DNA from: Streptomyces sp. NBC_00775
GTDB lineage: Bacteria > Actinomycetota > Actinomycetes > Streptomycetales > Streptomycetaceae
Reading direction: 5' to 3'
Assembly: GCF_036347135.1 (NCBI RefSeq)
Contig: NZ_CP108938.1
Location: 2,108,001 to 2,172,000, forward strand
DNA length: 64,000 nucleotides
Part shown: positions 1 through 8,576 of the stretch, piece after piece
Numbering within the stretch: position 1 is the stretch's first letter
Layout of the letters: every line of letters starts with the position of its first letter
Notes under the pieces: model-generated
The model's input: only the letters and a program-made list of their open reading frames with translations
Told to the model about the DNA's origin: nothing
Databases searched by the model: none
Made by a program: the position numbers and the translations under genes

Positions 1-47
1 GGCCCCCGCGGCAGATGGACGCGCGCCCCCACGGGTAGTCCTTCCGC

Positions 48-581
48 ATGAGCGATCGCCCGCTGCTGCTTCTCGACGTCGACGGCCCCCTCAACCCGTA
101 CCGCGCCCTGCTCCTCCGTCACCGTGGCTATGTGACCCGCCGGATGCGCCCCGCGATCTGGTCCGCACGGCAGAGAACGGGGTCCCGCCGGCTCCGGCGC
201 GGGCTGCGGGTGCGGTTGCACCCGGGACATGGGGCCCGGCTGCTCACCCTTCCGTACGAACTGGTGTGGGCCACCACCTGGATGCACCAGGCCAACGAGA
301 TGATCGCCCCGGTGATCGGGCTGCCGGGCGACCTGCCGGTCATCGAGTGGCCCGAGCTGTTCGCCAAGGACCCCGATGGGCTGTACTGGAAGACCCGCCA
401 CGTCGTGGCGTCGGCGGCGGGGAGGCCCTTCGTCTGGGTCGACGACATGATCACCGACCTGGACATACGGCATGTCGCCGAGCACCACGAGGCGGCGGCG
501 CTGCTCCTGCGGGTCGATCCGCGCAAGGGACTCCGGGAGCATGAGTTCGCGCGCCTGGAGGCCTGGGCTCGTAGCCTGTGA
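48..581 (+). CDS. HAD-superfamily-like hydrolase, hypothetical
   Basis: A 177-residue soluble protein with no signal peptide. Its N-terminus carries the HAD motif I pattern (LLLLDVDGPLN, Asp10 and Asp12), and an acidic WVDD pair near residue 131 fits HAD motif IV, so a phosphatase-like haloacid dehalogenase fold is likely. The middle is rich in Arg and resembles secondary-metabolism-poor actinobacterial hypothetical proteins; no substrate can be read from it. It sits 3 bp upstream of a histidine phosphatase on the same strand, so the two are probably co-transcribed. The start is the first ATG; no strong Shine-Dalgarno is visible and an upstream start outside the window cannot be excluded. Confidence 0.75.
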   Translation: MSDRPLLLLDVDGPLNPYRALLLRHRGYVTRRMRPAIWSARQRTGSRRLRRGLRVRLHPGHGARLLTLPYELVWATTWMHQANEMIAPVIGLPGDLPVIEWPELFAKDPDGLYWKTRHVVASAAGRPFVWVDDMITDLDIRHVAEHHEAAALLLRVDPRKGLREHEFARLEAWARSL

Positions 582-584
582 AGC

Positions 585-1247
585 ATGGGTGATCTTCTTC
601 TCGTACGGCACGGTGAGACCGAGTGGTCGATGTCCGGACGGCATACGGGGTCGACCGACGTCCCGCTGACCGAGAACGGCCGGGAACAGGCGCGCAGGCT
701 GGCTCCGCTGATCGCCCGGCACCACATCGCGGCGGCGTTCGTCAGCCCGATGCAGCGGGCCCAGGAGACGGCACGGCTGGCCGGGGTCGCCGGGGCGCGC
801 GTGGACGCGGACCTGTCCGAGTGGGACTACGGCGGGTACGAGGGGATCACGACCCTCGAGATCCACCGGAGCAGGCCCGACTGGTTCCTGTTCACGGACG
901 GCGTCGCGGCAGGCCCGCCCGAGCATCCCGGGGAGAGCCCGGACGAGGTCGGGGCGCGCGCGGAGCGGATGCTGGCCAGGATCGACGCGGCGCTCGCGGA
1001 GGCGGAGGGCAGTGTGGTGGTCGTGTCGCACGGGCACTTCCTGCGGGTGCTGACCGCGCGGCGGCTGGGGCTGCCCGCCGGGGCCGGCGCCCTTTTCCAG
1101 CTGGGCACCGGGACGATGAGCCGGCTGAGCACGGAGCACCGGCGGCATGTGGTGGCCGGCTGGAATGTCAGACCCGACACGTACTGTTCCCATGAGCCGC
1201 TCCCCTCGGCAGGACAGACTCCCGGGGAGCAACTGACGGGCGGCTGA
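585..1247 (+). CDS. Histidine phosphatase family protein (phosphoglycerate mutase-like)
   Basis: A 220-residue cytoplasmic protein of the histidine phosphatase superfamily. The phosphohistidine motif LLVRHGETEW places the catalytic His at residue 9, the SPMQRAQETA segment follows near residue 55, and the second catalytic His lies in VVVSHGHFL at residue 149. These features are enough to predict phosphomonoester hydrolysis, but not the substrate; broad-specificity phosphatases and cobalamin or phosphoglycerate enzymes share them. It begins 3 bp after the HAD-like gene and is followed 42 bp later by another gene on the same strand, suggesting one short operon. Confidence 0.85.
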   Translation: MGDLLLVRHGETEWSMSGRHTGSTDVPLTENGREQARRLAPLIARHHIAAAFVSPMQRAQETARLAGVAGARVDADLSEWDYGGYEGITTLEIHRSRPDWFLFTDGVAAGPPEHPGESPDEVGARAERMLARIDAALAEAEGSVVVVSHGHFLRVLTARRLGLPAGAGALFQLGTGTMSRLSTEHRRHVVAGWNVRPDTYCSHEPLPSAGQTPGEQLTGG

Positions 1248-1289
1248 GGGAGCCGCCGGGACCCGACCGGCGGCGGGAGGGAGCGCGCC

Positions 1290-1919
1290 GTGACACGACC
1301 GCCGACCGCGGCACAGCGGCGCGTCATCGAGGCCGCCGATCCCGTCACCGGGCGGCTGAAGGGCACGGAGGCCCAGCTCGCCGCGCTGGTGAGGCGCGGA
1401 CTCGCCTTCCGGCACCCCCGGCCGCCGCACGACCACTTCCTGACGCCCGCCGGACATCGCATACGGGAGACGCCGGAGCCGGTCGCCGCCGTGGAGGCCG
1501 CCCCCGTCGTGGCCGAGGCCGGTGTGTTCGCCGCACGGATCGGCGGCGAGGAGACGGCCGACCCCGGCCCGGCGCGCATACGTGAGGTGCGCGGCGCCTG
1601 GCAGGGGCTCCTGGAGCTGCGCCGGATGACCAACCCGGACGGTGCCGTCGACCGTCCGTGCGGATGGGAGCGTACGCATCTGGTGCGGGCCGCCGCGCTC
1701 GCGCTGGAGGCCGCGGGGCACCGGCCCGCGGGGGCGGAGGGCGGCGGCTACCGGGTGCGGGCCACGCCGCAGCCGGAGGCCGTCGCCGTGCGCGAGCCGG
1801 ACCCCGGGGCGCTGCGCGCCTGCGCGGCCACGCTGGAGAAGGCGGGCTGGCAGGTCGGCGAGCACACCGAGCCGCGCACGGGGGCGCGGTATGTGCTGGC
1901 TTCGCCGCGGCGGGTGTGA
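1290..1919 (+). CDS. Hypothetical protein, actinobacterial
   Basis: A 209-residue protein that I do not recognise. It starts at GTG with a purine-rich GGCGGGAGGGAG stretch just upstream. The first 50 residues (AAQRRVIEAADPVTGRL, then RGLAFRHP and LTPAGHRIRE) look like a winged-helix or small helical module. The C-terminal half contains two similar helical segments, one around ERTHLVRAAALALEAAGH and one around LRACAATLEKAGW, each followed by a beta-rich stretch ending in a YRV or YVL element, which suggests an internal duplication. No catalytic motif, membrane segment or signal peptide is present. It may be the third gene of the short operon that starts with the HAD-like gene. Confidence 0.6.
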   Translation: MTRPPTAAQRRVIEAADPVTGRLKGTEAQLAALVRRGLAFRHPRPPHDHFLTPAGHRIRETPEPVAAVEAAPVVAEAGVFAARIGGEETADPGPARIREVRGAWQGLLELRRMTNPDGAVDRPCGWERTHLVRAAALALEAAGHRPAGAEGGGYRVRATPQPEAVAVREPDPGALRACAATLEKAGWQVGEHTEPRTGARYVLASPRRV

Positions 1920-1975
1920 AGTCTCCCTCCAGCGCGCTGCGGACGTTCTGAAATGCCCTACAGGGCACGGGAGTT

Positions 1976-1998
1976 GAACACCGCCCGCACAGGTGTTC
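1976..1998. promoter_or_regulatory. Inverted repeat GAACACC-N9-GGTGTTC before thioesterase gene
   Basis: In the 122-bp gap before the thioesterase gene there is a 7-bp inverted repeat separated by nine bases, overlapping a TTGAAC hexamer that could be a -35 element. It is a plausible operator or promoter-proximal site; no matching regulator is adjacent and a single occurrence gives weak support. Confidence 0.3.
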
Positions 1999-2041
1999 CC
2001 AGTAGTCTTGGCTCGTCCTGAACGCCGTAGAAGGGGAAGTC

Positions 2042-2464
2042 GTGGCAGAGCCGTTCTCCGTCGCAGTGACCGTCCGTGGGTACGAGACCGATGTGCAGGG
2101 GCACCTGAACCAGAGCGTCTACTTGCAGTACGCGGAGCACGCCCGCTGGTCGCTACTGCACGCGGCCGGCATCAGCCAGACCGAGCTGATAGGCAGCGGC
2201 GTGGGCCCAGTGGCCCTGGAGACCACCATCCGCTACCTACGGGAGCTGCGCGCCGGGGAGGAGGTCGAGGTGACGTGCGCGTTCGTCTGGGGTGAGGGCA
2301 AGTCGTTCCGGATCGAGCAGACGATACGGAAGACGGACGGCACGGTGGCCGCCGAGGTGACGGCGGTCGGCGGGCTGCTGAACCTCGAGAAGCGCAGGCT
2401 TGTCGCCGACCCCCGAGCGGTCTTCAAGTCGCTGGCCTCCGATCCGGTGGCGTTCGGGCTCTGA
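2042..2464 (+). CDS. Acyl-CoA thioesterase, hot-dog fold (4HBT family)
   Basis: A 140-residue hot-dog fold protein predicted to hydrolyse acyl-CoA thioesters in the cytoplasm. The active-site region TDVQGHLNQSVYLQYAEHAR, with catalytic Asp17 followed by the conserved His and Asn, is characteristic of the 4-hydroxybenzoyl-CoA thioesterase (4HBT/FcbC/YbgC) family, and the length is normal for it. The GTG start is supported by AAGGGGAAG six bases upstream. The last 41 bp overlap the 3' end of the convergent histidine kinase gene, so the two transcripts run into each other. The substrate (branched, aromatic or fatty acyl) is not evident. Confidence 0.85.
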   Translation: MAEPFSVAVTVRGYETDVQGHLNQSVYLQYAEHARWSLLHAAGISQTELIGSGVGPVALETTIRYLRELRAGEEVEVTCAFVWGEGKSFRIEQTIRKTDGTVAAEVTAVGGLLNLEKRRLVADPRAVFKSLASDPVAFGL

Positions 2465-4109
2465 GCTCCTCCGCCGGAAGTGACACCGTCACCGTCAGCC
2501 CGCCACCCTCGCGCGGGTGCGCGACGACCTCGCCGCCGTGGGCGCGGGCGATGGAGCGGACGATGGACAGGCCGAGGCCCGCGCCCTTCGAGGTGACCAC
2601 ACGGTCGGCGCCGAGGCGGCGGAAGGGTTCGAAGAGGGCTGGCAGTTCGTACGGCGGCACGGCGGGACCGGAGTTGGTGACCTCCACCTCCACCCGGCCC
2701 TCGTCACCCGTACGGCTGACCACCTCGACCCATCCCCCGTCCCCGGTGTTGTGCCGGATGCCGTTCTCGACCAGGTTGTGGACGAGGCGTTCGAGGAGCA
2801 GTGCGTCGCCGAGCGTGGGCGCCTCCTCGGCCTTCTCCTGGACGGTGACTCCGGCGCGCTCCGCCTCCCCCTGGATCTGGCCGGTCACATGGGTCAGCAC
2901 GTCGGCGAGGTCCACGGGCAGCCGTTCGGCGATCTCGTTCTCCGAGCGGGCGAGCAGCAGGAGGCCGGTGATGAGTCGCTCGTGCCGCGTATTGATCTCC
3001 AGCAGGTTCTCACCGAGCTGTCTGACGTCCTCGGAGGCCGTCGCACGGTGCATGGCGACCTCGACCAGGGCGCGGCCCAGCGTCAGCGGGGTGCGCAGTT
3101 CGTGGGAGGCGTTGGCGACGAAGCGGCGCTGGCCGTCGAAGGAGCGGTGGAGCCGCTCGACCATGGTGTCGAAGGTGTCGGCGAGATCCTTGACCTCGTC
3201 GTCGGGGCCGCGCAGCGCGATGCGCTCGTGCAGGCCGCGGTCGGCTGCGGGGGCACTGGCGATCCGGTGCGCGGTGTCCGTGACCCGGTGCAGTGGGGCG
3301 AGGACGCGGCCCGCGATCAGCCAGCCGAACCCGGCCGCGGCGCCGCCGACGACGAGCAGCGCGAGGCCGCCCTGGGTGAGGAGCGAGGAAGTGGCGGCCT
3401 CCCGGAGCCTGTCGCGCTCGGCGTCCATCCACTTCTCGAGGTCGCTGACGCCGGGCGGAGGGGTTCTGCCGTCGGCGGAGACGAGGGTCCGCTCGTCGTG
3501 GGGTTCGGTGGTCGGCGCGGGTGAATCCTGCCCGGCGCCGGCCGGCGCGGTGGACGGTGGGCTCCCCGTCGCGTGCGTCTGGGAGATGACCTTCTGCCCG
3601 GAGTGGTCGAGCTGCTGGGTGAGCAGCGCGTAGGTGACGCCGAGCAGCACGACGCCGCCCGCGAAGAAGAGGCCGCCGTAGACCAGGGTGAGACGGGCAC
3701 GCAAGGTGGTCCGGCGCGGAAGGAGCCGACGGCGCCCGCGCGACGGCCGGGTCCGCGCCGAGGCGGGCGATGATCCCGGTCGCTTCGCGGCGGGCGGAGG
3801 CCCGGATCGCCCCTCCGCGGGCGAACACGCGGACGGCTTCGCCGCAGGCGACACTCCGGGTGGCTTCGTCGCAGACGACCCTCCGGACCGTTTCCGCGCA
3901 CGCGACAGCACGGACCGCTCCGCCGCAGACGCCATTGCCGCTCGCTCCCCCGCGGACGCCGATCCAGACCACTCCGCCGCAGACGCCGATCCAGACCACT
4001 CCGCCGCAGGCGCCGGCCCGCACCGATCCGCCGACCGCGGCGGATCGGATCCCTCCGTGGCCCGCGTCAGTCGGACACGTGCTACGGCGCGTGGCTCGGG
4101 CCCGCTCAC
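2424..4109 (-). CDS. Sensor histidine kinase with a repeat-containing N-terminal extension
   Basis: Membrane sensor kinase that should phosphorylate the response regulator encoded immediately upstream. Starting at the GTG that overlaps the regulator stop as GTGA gives 561 residues. Two membrane segments (about 142-164 and 238-262) flank an extracytoplasmic loop, followed by HAMP, a HisKA domain with ANASHELRTPL (His336), and a HATPase domain with N, G1 (VTSKGAGLGLSIV) and G2 boxes. The unusual part is the first 139 residues, a cytoplasmic Ala/Ser/Arg/Pro-rich stretch without a predicted fold that contains a near-perfect repeat of GSASAAEWS. An internal start such as Met59 would shorten it, but no good ribosome site was seen there. 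The 3' end overlaps the thioesterase gene. Confidence 0.85.
   Translation of the reverse strand: MSGPEPRAVARVRLTRATEGSDPPRSADRCGPAPAAEWSGSASAAEWSGSASAGERAAMASAAERSVLSRARKRSGGSSATKPPGVSPAAKPSACSPAEGRSGPPPAAKRPGSSPASARTRPSRGRRRLLPRRTTLRARLTLVYGGLFFAGGVVLLGVTYALLTQQLDHSGQKVISQTHATGSPPSTAPAGAGQDSPAPTTEPHDERTLVSADGRTPPPGVSDLEKWMDAERDRLREAATSSLLTQGGLALLVVGGAAAGFGWLIAGRVLAPLHRVTDTAHRIASAPAADRGLHERIALRGPDDEVKDLADTFDTMVERLHRSFDGQRRFVANASHELRTPLTLGRALVEVAMHRATASEDVRQLGENLLEINTRHERLITGLLLLARSENEIAERLPVDLADVLTHVTGQIQGEAERAGVTVQEKAEEAPTLGDALLLERLVHNLVENGIRHNTGDGGWVEVVSRTGDEGRVEVEVTNSGPAVPPYELPALFEPFRRLGADRVVTSKGAGLGLSIVRSIARAHGGEVVAHPREGGGLTVTVSLPAEELRARTPPDRRPAT
3961..4014. repeat. 27-bp tandem duplication inside the histidine kinase N-terminal region
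   Basis: Two adjacent 27-bp copies differ at one base and encode the nonapeptide repeat of the kinase extension. More degenerate copies of the same pattern, recognisable by a cgccgcagacg core, continue leftwards to about 3780, so the whole extension appears to have grown by duplication of a unit of about 27 bp that preserves the reading frame. Confidence 0.8.
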
Positions 4110-4771
4110 GGGATCCGGTATCCGACGCCCGTCACGGTCTCCACGACGGGCGGGTCTCCGAGCTTGCGGCGCAGCTTGAGCACCGCGAGCCGGACGGCGC
4201 CGGTGAAGGGGTCGGCGTGTTCGTCCCAGGCCTTCTCCAGGAGTTGCTCGGCGGAGACCGGGGCCCCCTCGGCGCGCAGCAGCTCGGCCAGCACGGCGAA
4301 CTCCTTCTTCGACAGGGGGACGTATCGGCTGCCCCGGAACACCTCGCCCCGGGCTGGATCGAGGGTGAGCCCCGCCCGGCGCAGCACGGGAGGTGCGGCC
4401 GGCCGCGACCGTCTCCCCAACGCCAGGACACGGGCGGTGAGTTCGGCGAAGGCGAAGGGTTTGACGAGGTAGTCGTCGGCGCCGAGACCGAGGCCGATGA
4501 CCCGGTCGGTGACCTCGGCCGCCGCGGTGAGCATCAGCACCCGCGCGGTCGACTCGGAGGCGACCAGCTCGCGGCACACGTCGTCGCCATGCACGCGCGG
4601 CAGGTCCCGGTCGAGGACGACCACGTCGTAGTCGACGACCGTCGCACGTTCCAGTGCCGCCGCGCCGTCGTACGCCGTGTCGACCGCGTGGGCGTGACCG
4701 CGCAGCCATTCCGTGATCGCGTCGGCGAGCATCGGTTCGTCCTCGACCACCAGTACCCGCATTCGGGTCAC
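4106..4771 (-). CDS. OmpR-family response regulator
   Basis: A 221-residue two-component response regulator. The receiver domain (residues 4-118) has the acidic pair Glu10/Asp11, the phosphoacceptor Asp54 in VVVLDRDLP, and the conserved Lys in VKPF. The C-terminal winged-helix domain (about 130-221) ends with VRLAVLKLRRKLGDPP and VTGVGYRIP, typical of OmpR/PhoB regulators. GTG at the given start has GGAG six bases upstream; an in-frame ATG three codons later is possible. It overlaps the kinase gene by 4 bp and faces a divergently transcribed export operon, which is its most likely target. Confidence 0.93.
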   Translation of the reverse strand: MTRMRVLVVEDEPMLADAITEWLRGHAHAVDTAYDGAAALERATVVDYDVVVLDRDLPRVHGDDVCRELVASESTARVLMLTAAAEVTDRVIGLGLGADDYLVKPFAFAELTARVLALGRRSRPAAPPVLRRAGLTLDPARGEVFRGSRYVPLSKKEFAVLAELLRAEGAPVSAEQLLEKAWDEHADPFTGAVRLAVLKLRRKLGDPPVVETVTGVGYRIP

Positions 4772-4887
4772 GCCTTTCTCCGGGGAGAGCGCTCAGCAGG
4801 GCCCAGAGTGCCGGGAGCCGTGTTTCTTTTCCGTTAGTGATCGTCCAGTGCTCGCCGACAGTCCTCGTACGAGCACTCAAGTGCCGT

Positions 4888-4904
4888 GGAAACGCTGGGG
4901 AAAC
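4888..4904 (+). promoter_or_regulatory. Direct repeat GGAAAC-N5-GGAAAC in the regulator/export operon gap
   Basis: The 202-bp divergent gap between the response regulator and the lipoprotein gene contains two GGAAAC hexamers 11 bp apart, close to one helical turn. OmpR-type regulators usually bind such head-to-tail repeats, so this is a reasonable candidate site for the adjacent regulator acting on the export operon. No clear -35/-10 pair was assigned. Confidence 0.4.
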
Positions 4905-4973
4905 ACCCGCTCCTGTTGCCTCCTGACGTGCGGCCGGAGAGCCCCTCCGGCCCCGATACGAGGAGACGACGCG

Positions 4974-5486
4974 ATGCGGACGCGGACCCGCGGAACACTG
5001 GCCGCCCTCCCCACCGCGCTGGCCCTGGCGCTGGCGCTTTCGGGTTGCGGCTCCGGCGACGACACCGTGAAGACCGGTGCGGCGGCGACGGCGAGCAAGA
5101 GCTCGCGCGAGGACCAGGGCGTCAAGTTCGCGCAGTGCCTGCGTGAGCACGGCGTGGACGTGGAGGACCCGGAGCCCGGAAAGGGCATCCGGATCACCGG
5201 CCATCTGCCCAAGAGCCAGATCGACAAGGCCATGGAGGACTGCCGCAAGTACGACCCCGTGCAGAACGGGGACGCCAGTGCCGACCCCGAGATGGAGCAG
5301 AAGGTACGCAAGCTCGCCCAGTGCATGCGCGACAACGGCGTCGAGGACTTCCCCGACCCCGAGAACGGCGGCATCCAGATCACGAAGGACATCGCCGACG
5401 ACCCCGACTTCGCGAAGGCCCAGAAGAAGTGTGACAAGTACGCCCCTTCGGGCAGCGGCCCCGCCAACGACCAGGCCGGCAAATGA
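4974..5486 (+). CDS. Secreted lipoprotein with duplicated Cys-containing module
   Basis: A 170-residue predicted lipoprotein: positively charged n-region, Ala/Leu-rich core and lipobox LSGC with the lipidated Cys at residue 25. The mature part is an internal duplication. Each half has a CLREHGVD or CMRDNGVE helix, a short D-P-E/D-P-x loop leading to a GI-I-strand, and a second Cys in CRKYDP or CDKYAP, so each half could form one disulphide. The family is known in actinobacteria beside MacAB-like exporters but has no established function. GAGGAG lies seven bases upstream of the ATG. Its stop overlaps the adaptor gene start (ATGA). Confidence 0.8.
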   Translation: MRTRTRGTLAALPTALALALALSGCGSGDDTVKTGAAATASKSSREDQGVKFAQCLREHGVDVEDPEPGKGIRITGHLPKSQIDKAMEDCRKYDPVQNGDASADPEMEQKVRKLAQCMRDNGVEDFPDPENGGIQITKDIADDPDFAKAQKKCDKYAPSGSGPANDQAGK

Positions 5487-6634
5487 GTGAGACGACGGTC
5501 GTGCCCGAGGACACCTCGACAGAACTTCACCCTCCGTCCGAGCCGGACCGCCCCCGCCGCCACCGGCGGCGCGGACGTAAGGCCGTCATCGCGGTGGGCG
5601 TGCTCGCCGCGGTCGGCGGGGCGGCCGCCGCGGGGCTCGGGTTCGCCGGACGCGACGGCTCCGGTGGCGGCTCCGCCGCCGGGCTCCCCCCGGCCACCGC
5701 CGACGTGACCCGCCAGACCCTCAAGGACAGCCAGTCCGAGGACGGCGAGCTCGGCTACGGCACGGCGAGCGCCGCGGCCGGCCGCGTCCCCGGCACCCTC
5801 ACCCGCCTCCCGGACGCCGGCGAGAGGATCACCCGGGGCGAGGCGCTGTACGAGGTGGACGACAAGCCCGTCACCCTGATGTACGGCGGGACTCCCGCGT
5901 ACCGCGACCTGAAGCCCGGCGTCGAAGGGGCGGACGTCGGGCAGTTGGAGCGGAATCTCAAGGCGCTGGGCTATTCCGGCTTCACGGTCGACGACGAGTA
6001 CACCGACGCCACCGCCGACGCGATACGGCGGTGGCAGGAGGACCACGGGCTGGACGAGACCGGCGTCGTGGAGCTCGGGCGCGTGGTGTTCGCTCCGGGA
6101 GCCGTCCGCGTGGACTCCCTGGACGCCCAGGAGGGTGCGGCGACGGGGCCCGGTCAGAAGGTGCTCTCATACACCGGTACCGCCCAGGTCGTCAGCCTCG
6201 AACTCGACACCGCGGACCAACGGTTGGCGAAGAAGGGCACGAAGGTCGCCGTCGAGCTGCCGGACGGCACCCGCGTGGAGGGGCGCGTCCAGGACGTCTC
6301 CACCGTGGTCGATCCCGGCAACGGCGGAGACGAGGAGGCGACGACCAAGGTGAAGGTGACGGTGGCGCTCGACGGCGCCAAGGCGCAGCGGACGGCCGCG
6401 TCCTATGTGCTGGCCGCGGTGCATGTCTTCTTCACGGCGGGCGAGCGCAAGAACGTCCTCACCGTTCCGGTCGCCGCGCTCGTCGCGCTTCCGGAAGGCG
6501 GTTTCGGCGTCGAGGTCGTACGGGGGTCGACCACGGCGTACGTCCCTGTCGAGACGGGGCTGTTCGCGAACGGGCGGGTGGAGATCACCGGCGAGGGGAT
6601 CGCCGAGGGCACGAAGGTGGGGATGCCCGCGTGA
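5483..6634 (+). CDS. ABC-export adaptor (MacA/HlyD-like) with peptidoglycan-binding domain
   Basis: A 383-residue extracytoplasmic adaptor. A short cytoplasmic tail rich in Arg and Pro precedes one membrane segment near residues 33-55 ([19 protein letters not shown]). A PG_binding_1-like module follows at about 145-200 ([23 protein letters not shown]), inserted between the halves of a biotinyl-lipoyl/HlyD-like fold. Beta-barrel segments such as [15 protein letters not shown] and [10 protein letters not shown] complete the adaptor. In Gram-positive bacteria such proteins couple an FtsX-like permease to the cell wall. It is translationally coupled on both sides (ATGA and GTGA overlaps). Confidence 0.85.
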   Translation: MSETTVVPEDTSTELHPPSEPDRPRRHRRRGRKAVIAVGVLAAVGGAAAAGLGFAGRDGSGGGSAAGLPPATADVTRQTLKDSQSEDGELGYGTASAAAGRVPGTLTRLPDAGERITRGEALYEVDDKPVTLMYGGTPAYRDLKPGVEGADVGQLERNLKALGYSGFTVDDEYTDATADAIRRWQEDHGLDETGVVELGRVVFAPGAVRVDSLDAQEGAATGPGQKVLSYTGTAQVVSLELDTADQRLAKKGTKVAVELPDGTRVEGRVQDVSTVVDPGNGGDEEATTKVKVTVALDGAKAQRTAASYVLAAVHVFFTAGERKNVLTVPVAALVALPEGGFGVEVVRGSTTAYVPVETGLFANGRVEITGEGIAEGTKVGMPA

Positions 6635-7359
6635 TCTCGCTGACCGATGTCACCAAGGTCTACCCGGGCGAGGTCACCGCGCTGGCCGGGGTGACGCTGA
6701 CCATCGCGCGCGGTGAACTCGTCGCGATCGTGGGCCCGTCGGGCTCCGGCAAGTCGACCATGCTCCATATGCTCGGCACCCTCGACCGGCCCACCTCGGG
6801 CAGCGTCCGGGTCGAGGGGTACGACGCGGGCGCCCTGCCGGACGCCCGGCTCTCGGCGCTCAGGGCGCGGCGCATCGGCTTCGTCTTCCAGCGGTTCCAT
6901 CTGGCGGGCGGGACAACGGCGTTGGAGAACGTGGCCGACGGTCTGCTGTACTCGGGGCTGCGGCCGGCCGAGCGCCGTCGTCGTGCGGCCGCGGCGCTGC
7001 GCCGGGTGGGCCTGGACCACCGTATGCACCACGAACCGCACGAGCTGTCCGGCGGCGAGCGGCAGCGCGTCGCCGTGGCCCGCGCGGTGGCCGGGGACCC
7101 TCCGCTGCTGCTGGCCGACGAGCCGACGGGCGCGCTGGACTCCGTGTCGGGTCTGGGTGTGATGAGGCTGCTGCGCGATCTGCACGCCACCGGGACCACG
7201 GTCGTGATCATCACCCACGACCGGGAGATCGCGGCGTCGCTGCCGCGGCGGGTGCGGATGCGGGACGGCCGGGTGGTCGAGGACTCGGCCGGCGAGGCGG
7301 TGGGGGCCCCAGGAGAAGTGGGCCCCTCGGCCGCGGGTTCACGGGAGGCGGTCCGATGA
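6631..7359 (+). CDS. ABC transporter ATP-binding protein (MacB/LolD-type)
   Basis: A 242-residue cytoplasmic ATPase. Walker A is GPSGSGKST (residues 35-43), the Q-loop lies in FVFQRFHL, the signature is [14 protein letters not shown], Walker B is [12 protein letters not shown], and the switch His is in IITHD. Sequence and context match the LolD/MacB/FtsE class, which drives mechanotransmission rather than substrate passage. The start GTG overlaps the adaptor stop and the stop overlaps the permease start, so lipoprotein, adaptor, ATPase and permease form one operon. Confidence 0.93.
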   Translation: MISLTDVTKVYPGEVTALAGVTLTIARGELVAIVGPSGSGKSTMLHMLGTLDRPTSGSVRVEGYDAGALPDARLSALRARRIGFVFQRFHLAGGTTALENVADGLLYSGLRPAERRRRAAAALRRVGLDHRMHHEPHELSGGERQRVAVARAVAGDPPLLLADEPTGALDSVSGLGVMRLLRDLHATGTTVVIITHDREIAASLPRRVRMRDGRVVEDSAGEAVGAPGEVGPSAAGSREAVR

Positions 7360-8561
7360 CCACGGAGGTACTGCGCCCCGCCCGGCTCGGCCCCGCCGAC
7401 GTCGTCAGAGTCGGCGCCGTCGGTCTGCGCACCCGGCCCCTGCGAGCCTTCCTCTCGGCGCTCGGCATCGCGATCGGCATCGCTGCGATGGTCGCCGTCG
7501 TCGGTATCTCGTCCTCGTCCCGCGCCGATCTGGACCGTGCGCTCGCGGCTCTCGGCACCAATCTGCTCACGGTGTCACCGGGGAGCAGCCTGACCGGCGG
7601 TCAGTCCCAGCTTCCGTCCACCGCCGAGAAGATGGTGTCCCGCATCGAAGGTGTGCAGTCCGTGTCGGCGGTCGGCAGGGCGGCGGACGTGAAGGTCTAT
7701 CGCACCGACCGGATCCCCGAGGCGCAGACCAACGGGATCGCGGTGTACGCGGCCCGCACCTCGCTACGGGCCACGGTCGGCGCCGAGTTGGCGAGCGGCA
7801 CCTGGCTGAACGGTGCCACGGGCCGCTACCCGGCGACCGTGCTCGGTGCGACGGCCGCCGCACGGCTCGGGATCGGCCATGCGAGCCCGGACACCGAGGT
7901 ACTGGTCGGCGGCAGCTGGTTCACGGTCGTCGGAATCCTCCAACCAGTGCCGCTGACACCGGAGTTGGACACGGCGACGCTGGTCGGCTGGCCCGTGGCC
8001 GAGTCGGAGCTGGGCTTCGACGGTCATGCCACCAAGGTCTACACGCGCTCCGCCGACGCGGCCGTCACCTCGGTCCGCTCCGTGCTGGGCGCGACCGCCA
8101 ACCCCGAGGCGCCGAGCGAGGTCCAGGTCTCCCGCCCCTCGGACGCGCTCGCCGCCCAGCAGGCCGCGGGCGAGGCGTTCACCGGGCTGCTGCTCGGCCT
8201 GGGCGCGGTGGCTCTGCTCGTCGGCGGTGTGGGCGTGGCCAACACGATGGTCATCTCGGTCCTTGAGCGCCGGGCCGAGATCGGGCTGCGCCGTTCGCTG
8301 GGCGCGACGCGAGGACAGATCCGTACACAGTTCCTCGCCGAGTCACTGCTGCTGTCCGCCCTCGGCGGAGCGGCCGGCGCCCTGCTGGGCGTGGCCGTCA
8401 CCACCGGGTACGCCCTCTACCAGGGCTGGCCGGCCGTCGTACCGCCGTGGGCGCCGGCCGGGGGCATCGCGGCCACCTTGGTGATCGGCGGCCTGGCCGG
8501 GCTGTACCCGGCGATCCGCGCGGCGCGGATGTCGCCGACGGAGGCGCTCGCCACGCCCTGA
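7356..8561 (+). CDS. ABC transporter permease, FtsX/MacB-like
   Basis: A 401-residue permease with the FtsX topology: one membrane segment near residues 30-52, a large extracytoplasmic MacB_PCD-type domain to about 265, then three membrane segments at the C-terminus around [33 protein letters not shown], the hallmark FtsX region. The last segment ends in [16 protein letters not shown], the usual MacB-family C-terminus. With the adaptor and ATPase it should form a tripartite exporter for an unknown peptide, lipid or antibiotic-like substrate. Confidence 0.92.
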   Translation: MTTEVLRPARLGPADVVRVGAVGLRTRPLRAFLSALGIAIGIAAMVAVVGISSSSRADLDRALAALGTNLLTVSPGSSLTGGQSQLPSTAEKMVSRIEGVQSVSAVGRAADVKVYRTDRIPEAQTNGIAVYAARTSLRATVGAELASGTWLNGATGRYPATVLGATAAARLGIGHASPDTEVLVGGSWFTVVGILQPVPLTPELDTATLVGWPVAESELGFDGHATKVYTRSADAAVTSVRSVLGATANPEAPSEVQVSRPSDALAAQQAAGEAFTGLLLGLGAVALLVGGVGVANTMVISVLERRAEIGLRRSLGATRGQIRTQFLAESLLLSALGGAAGALLGVAVTTGYALYQGWPAVVPPWAPAGGIAATLVIGGLAGLYPAIRAARMSPTEALATP

Positions 8562-8576
8562 AGTCCCGTGCGCGGT

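Noticed and set aside
3770..4837. Plus-strand Pro/Thr-rich 355-codon frame
   Set aside because: It is the complement of the repetitive kinase extension and the response regulator; no ribosome site or homology.
4110..5204. Upstream 365 codons of the long minus-strand frame that includes the histidine kinase
   Set aside because: It lies antisense or out of frame to the response regulator and lipoprotein genes, has no domain, and the GTGA overlap gives a natural kinase start.
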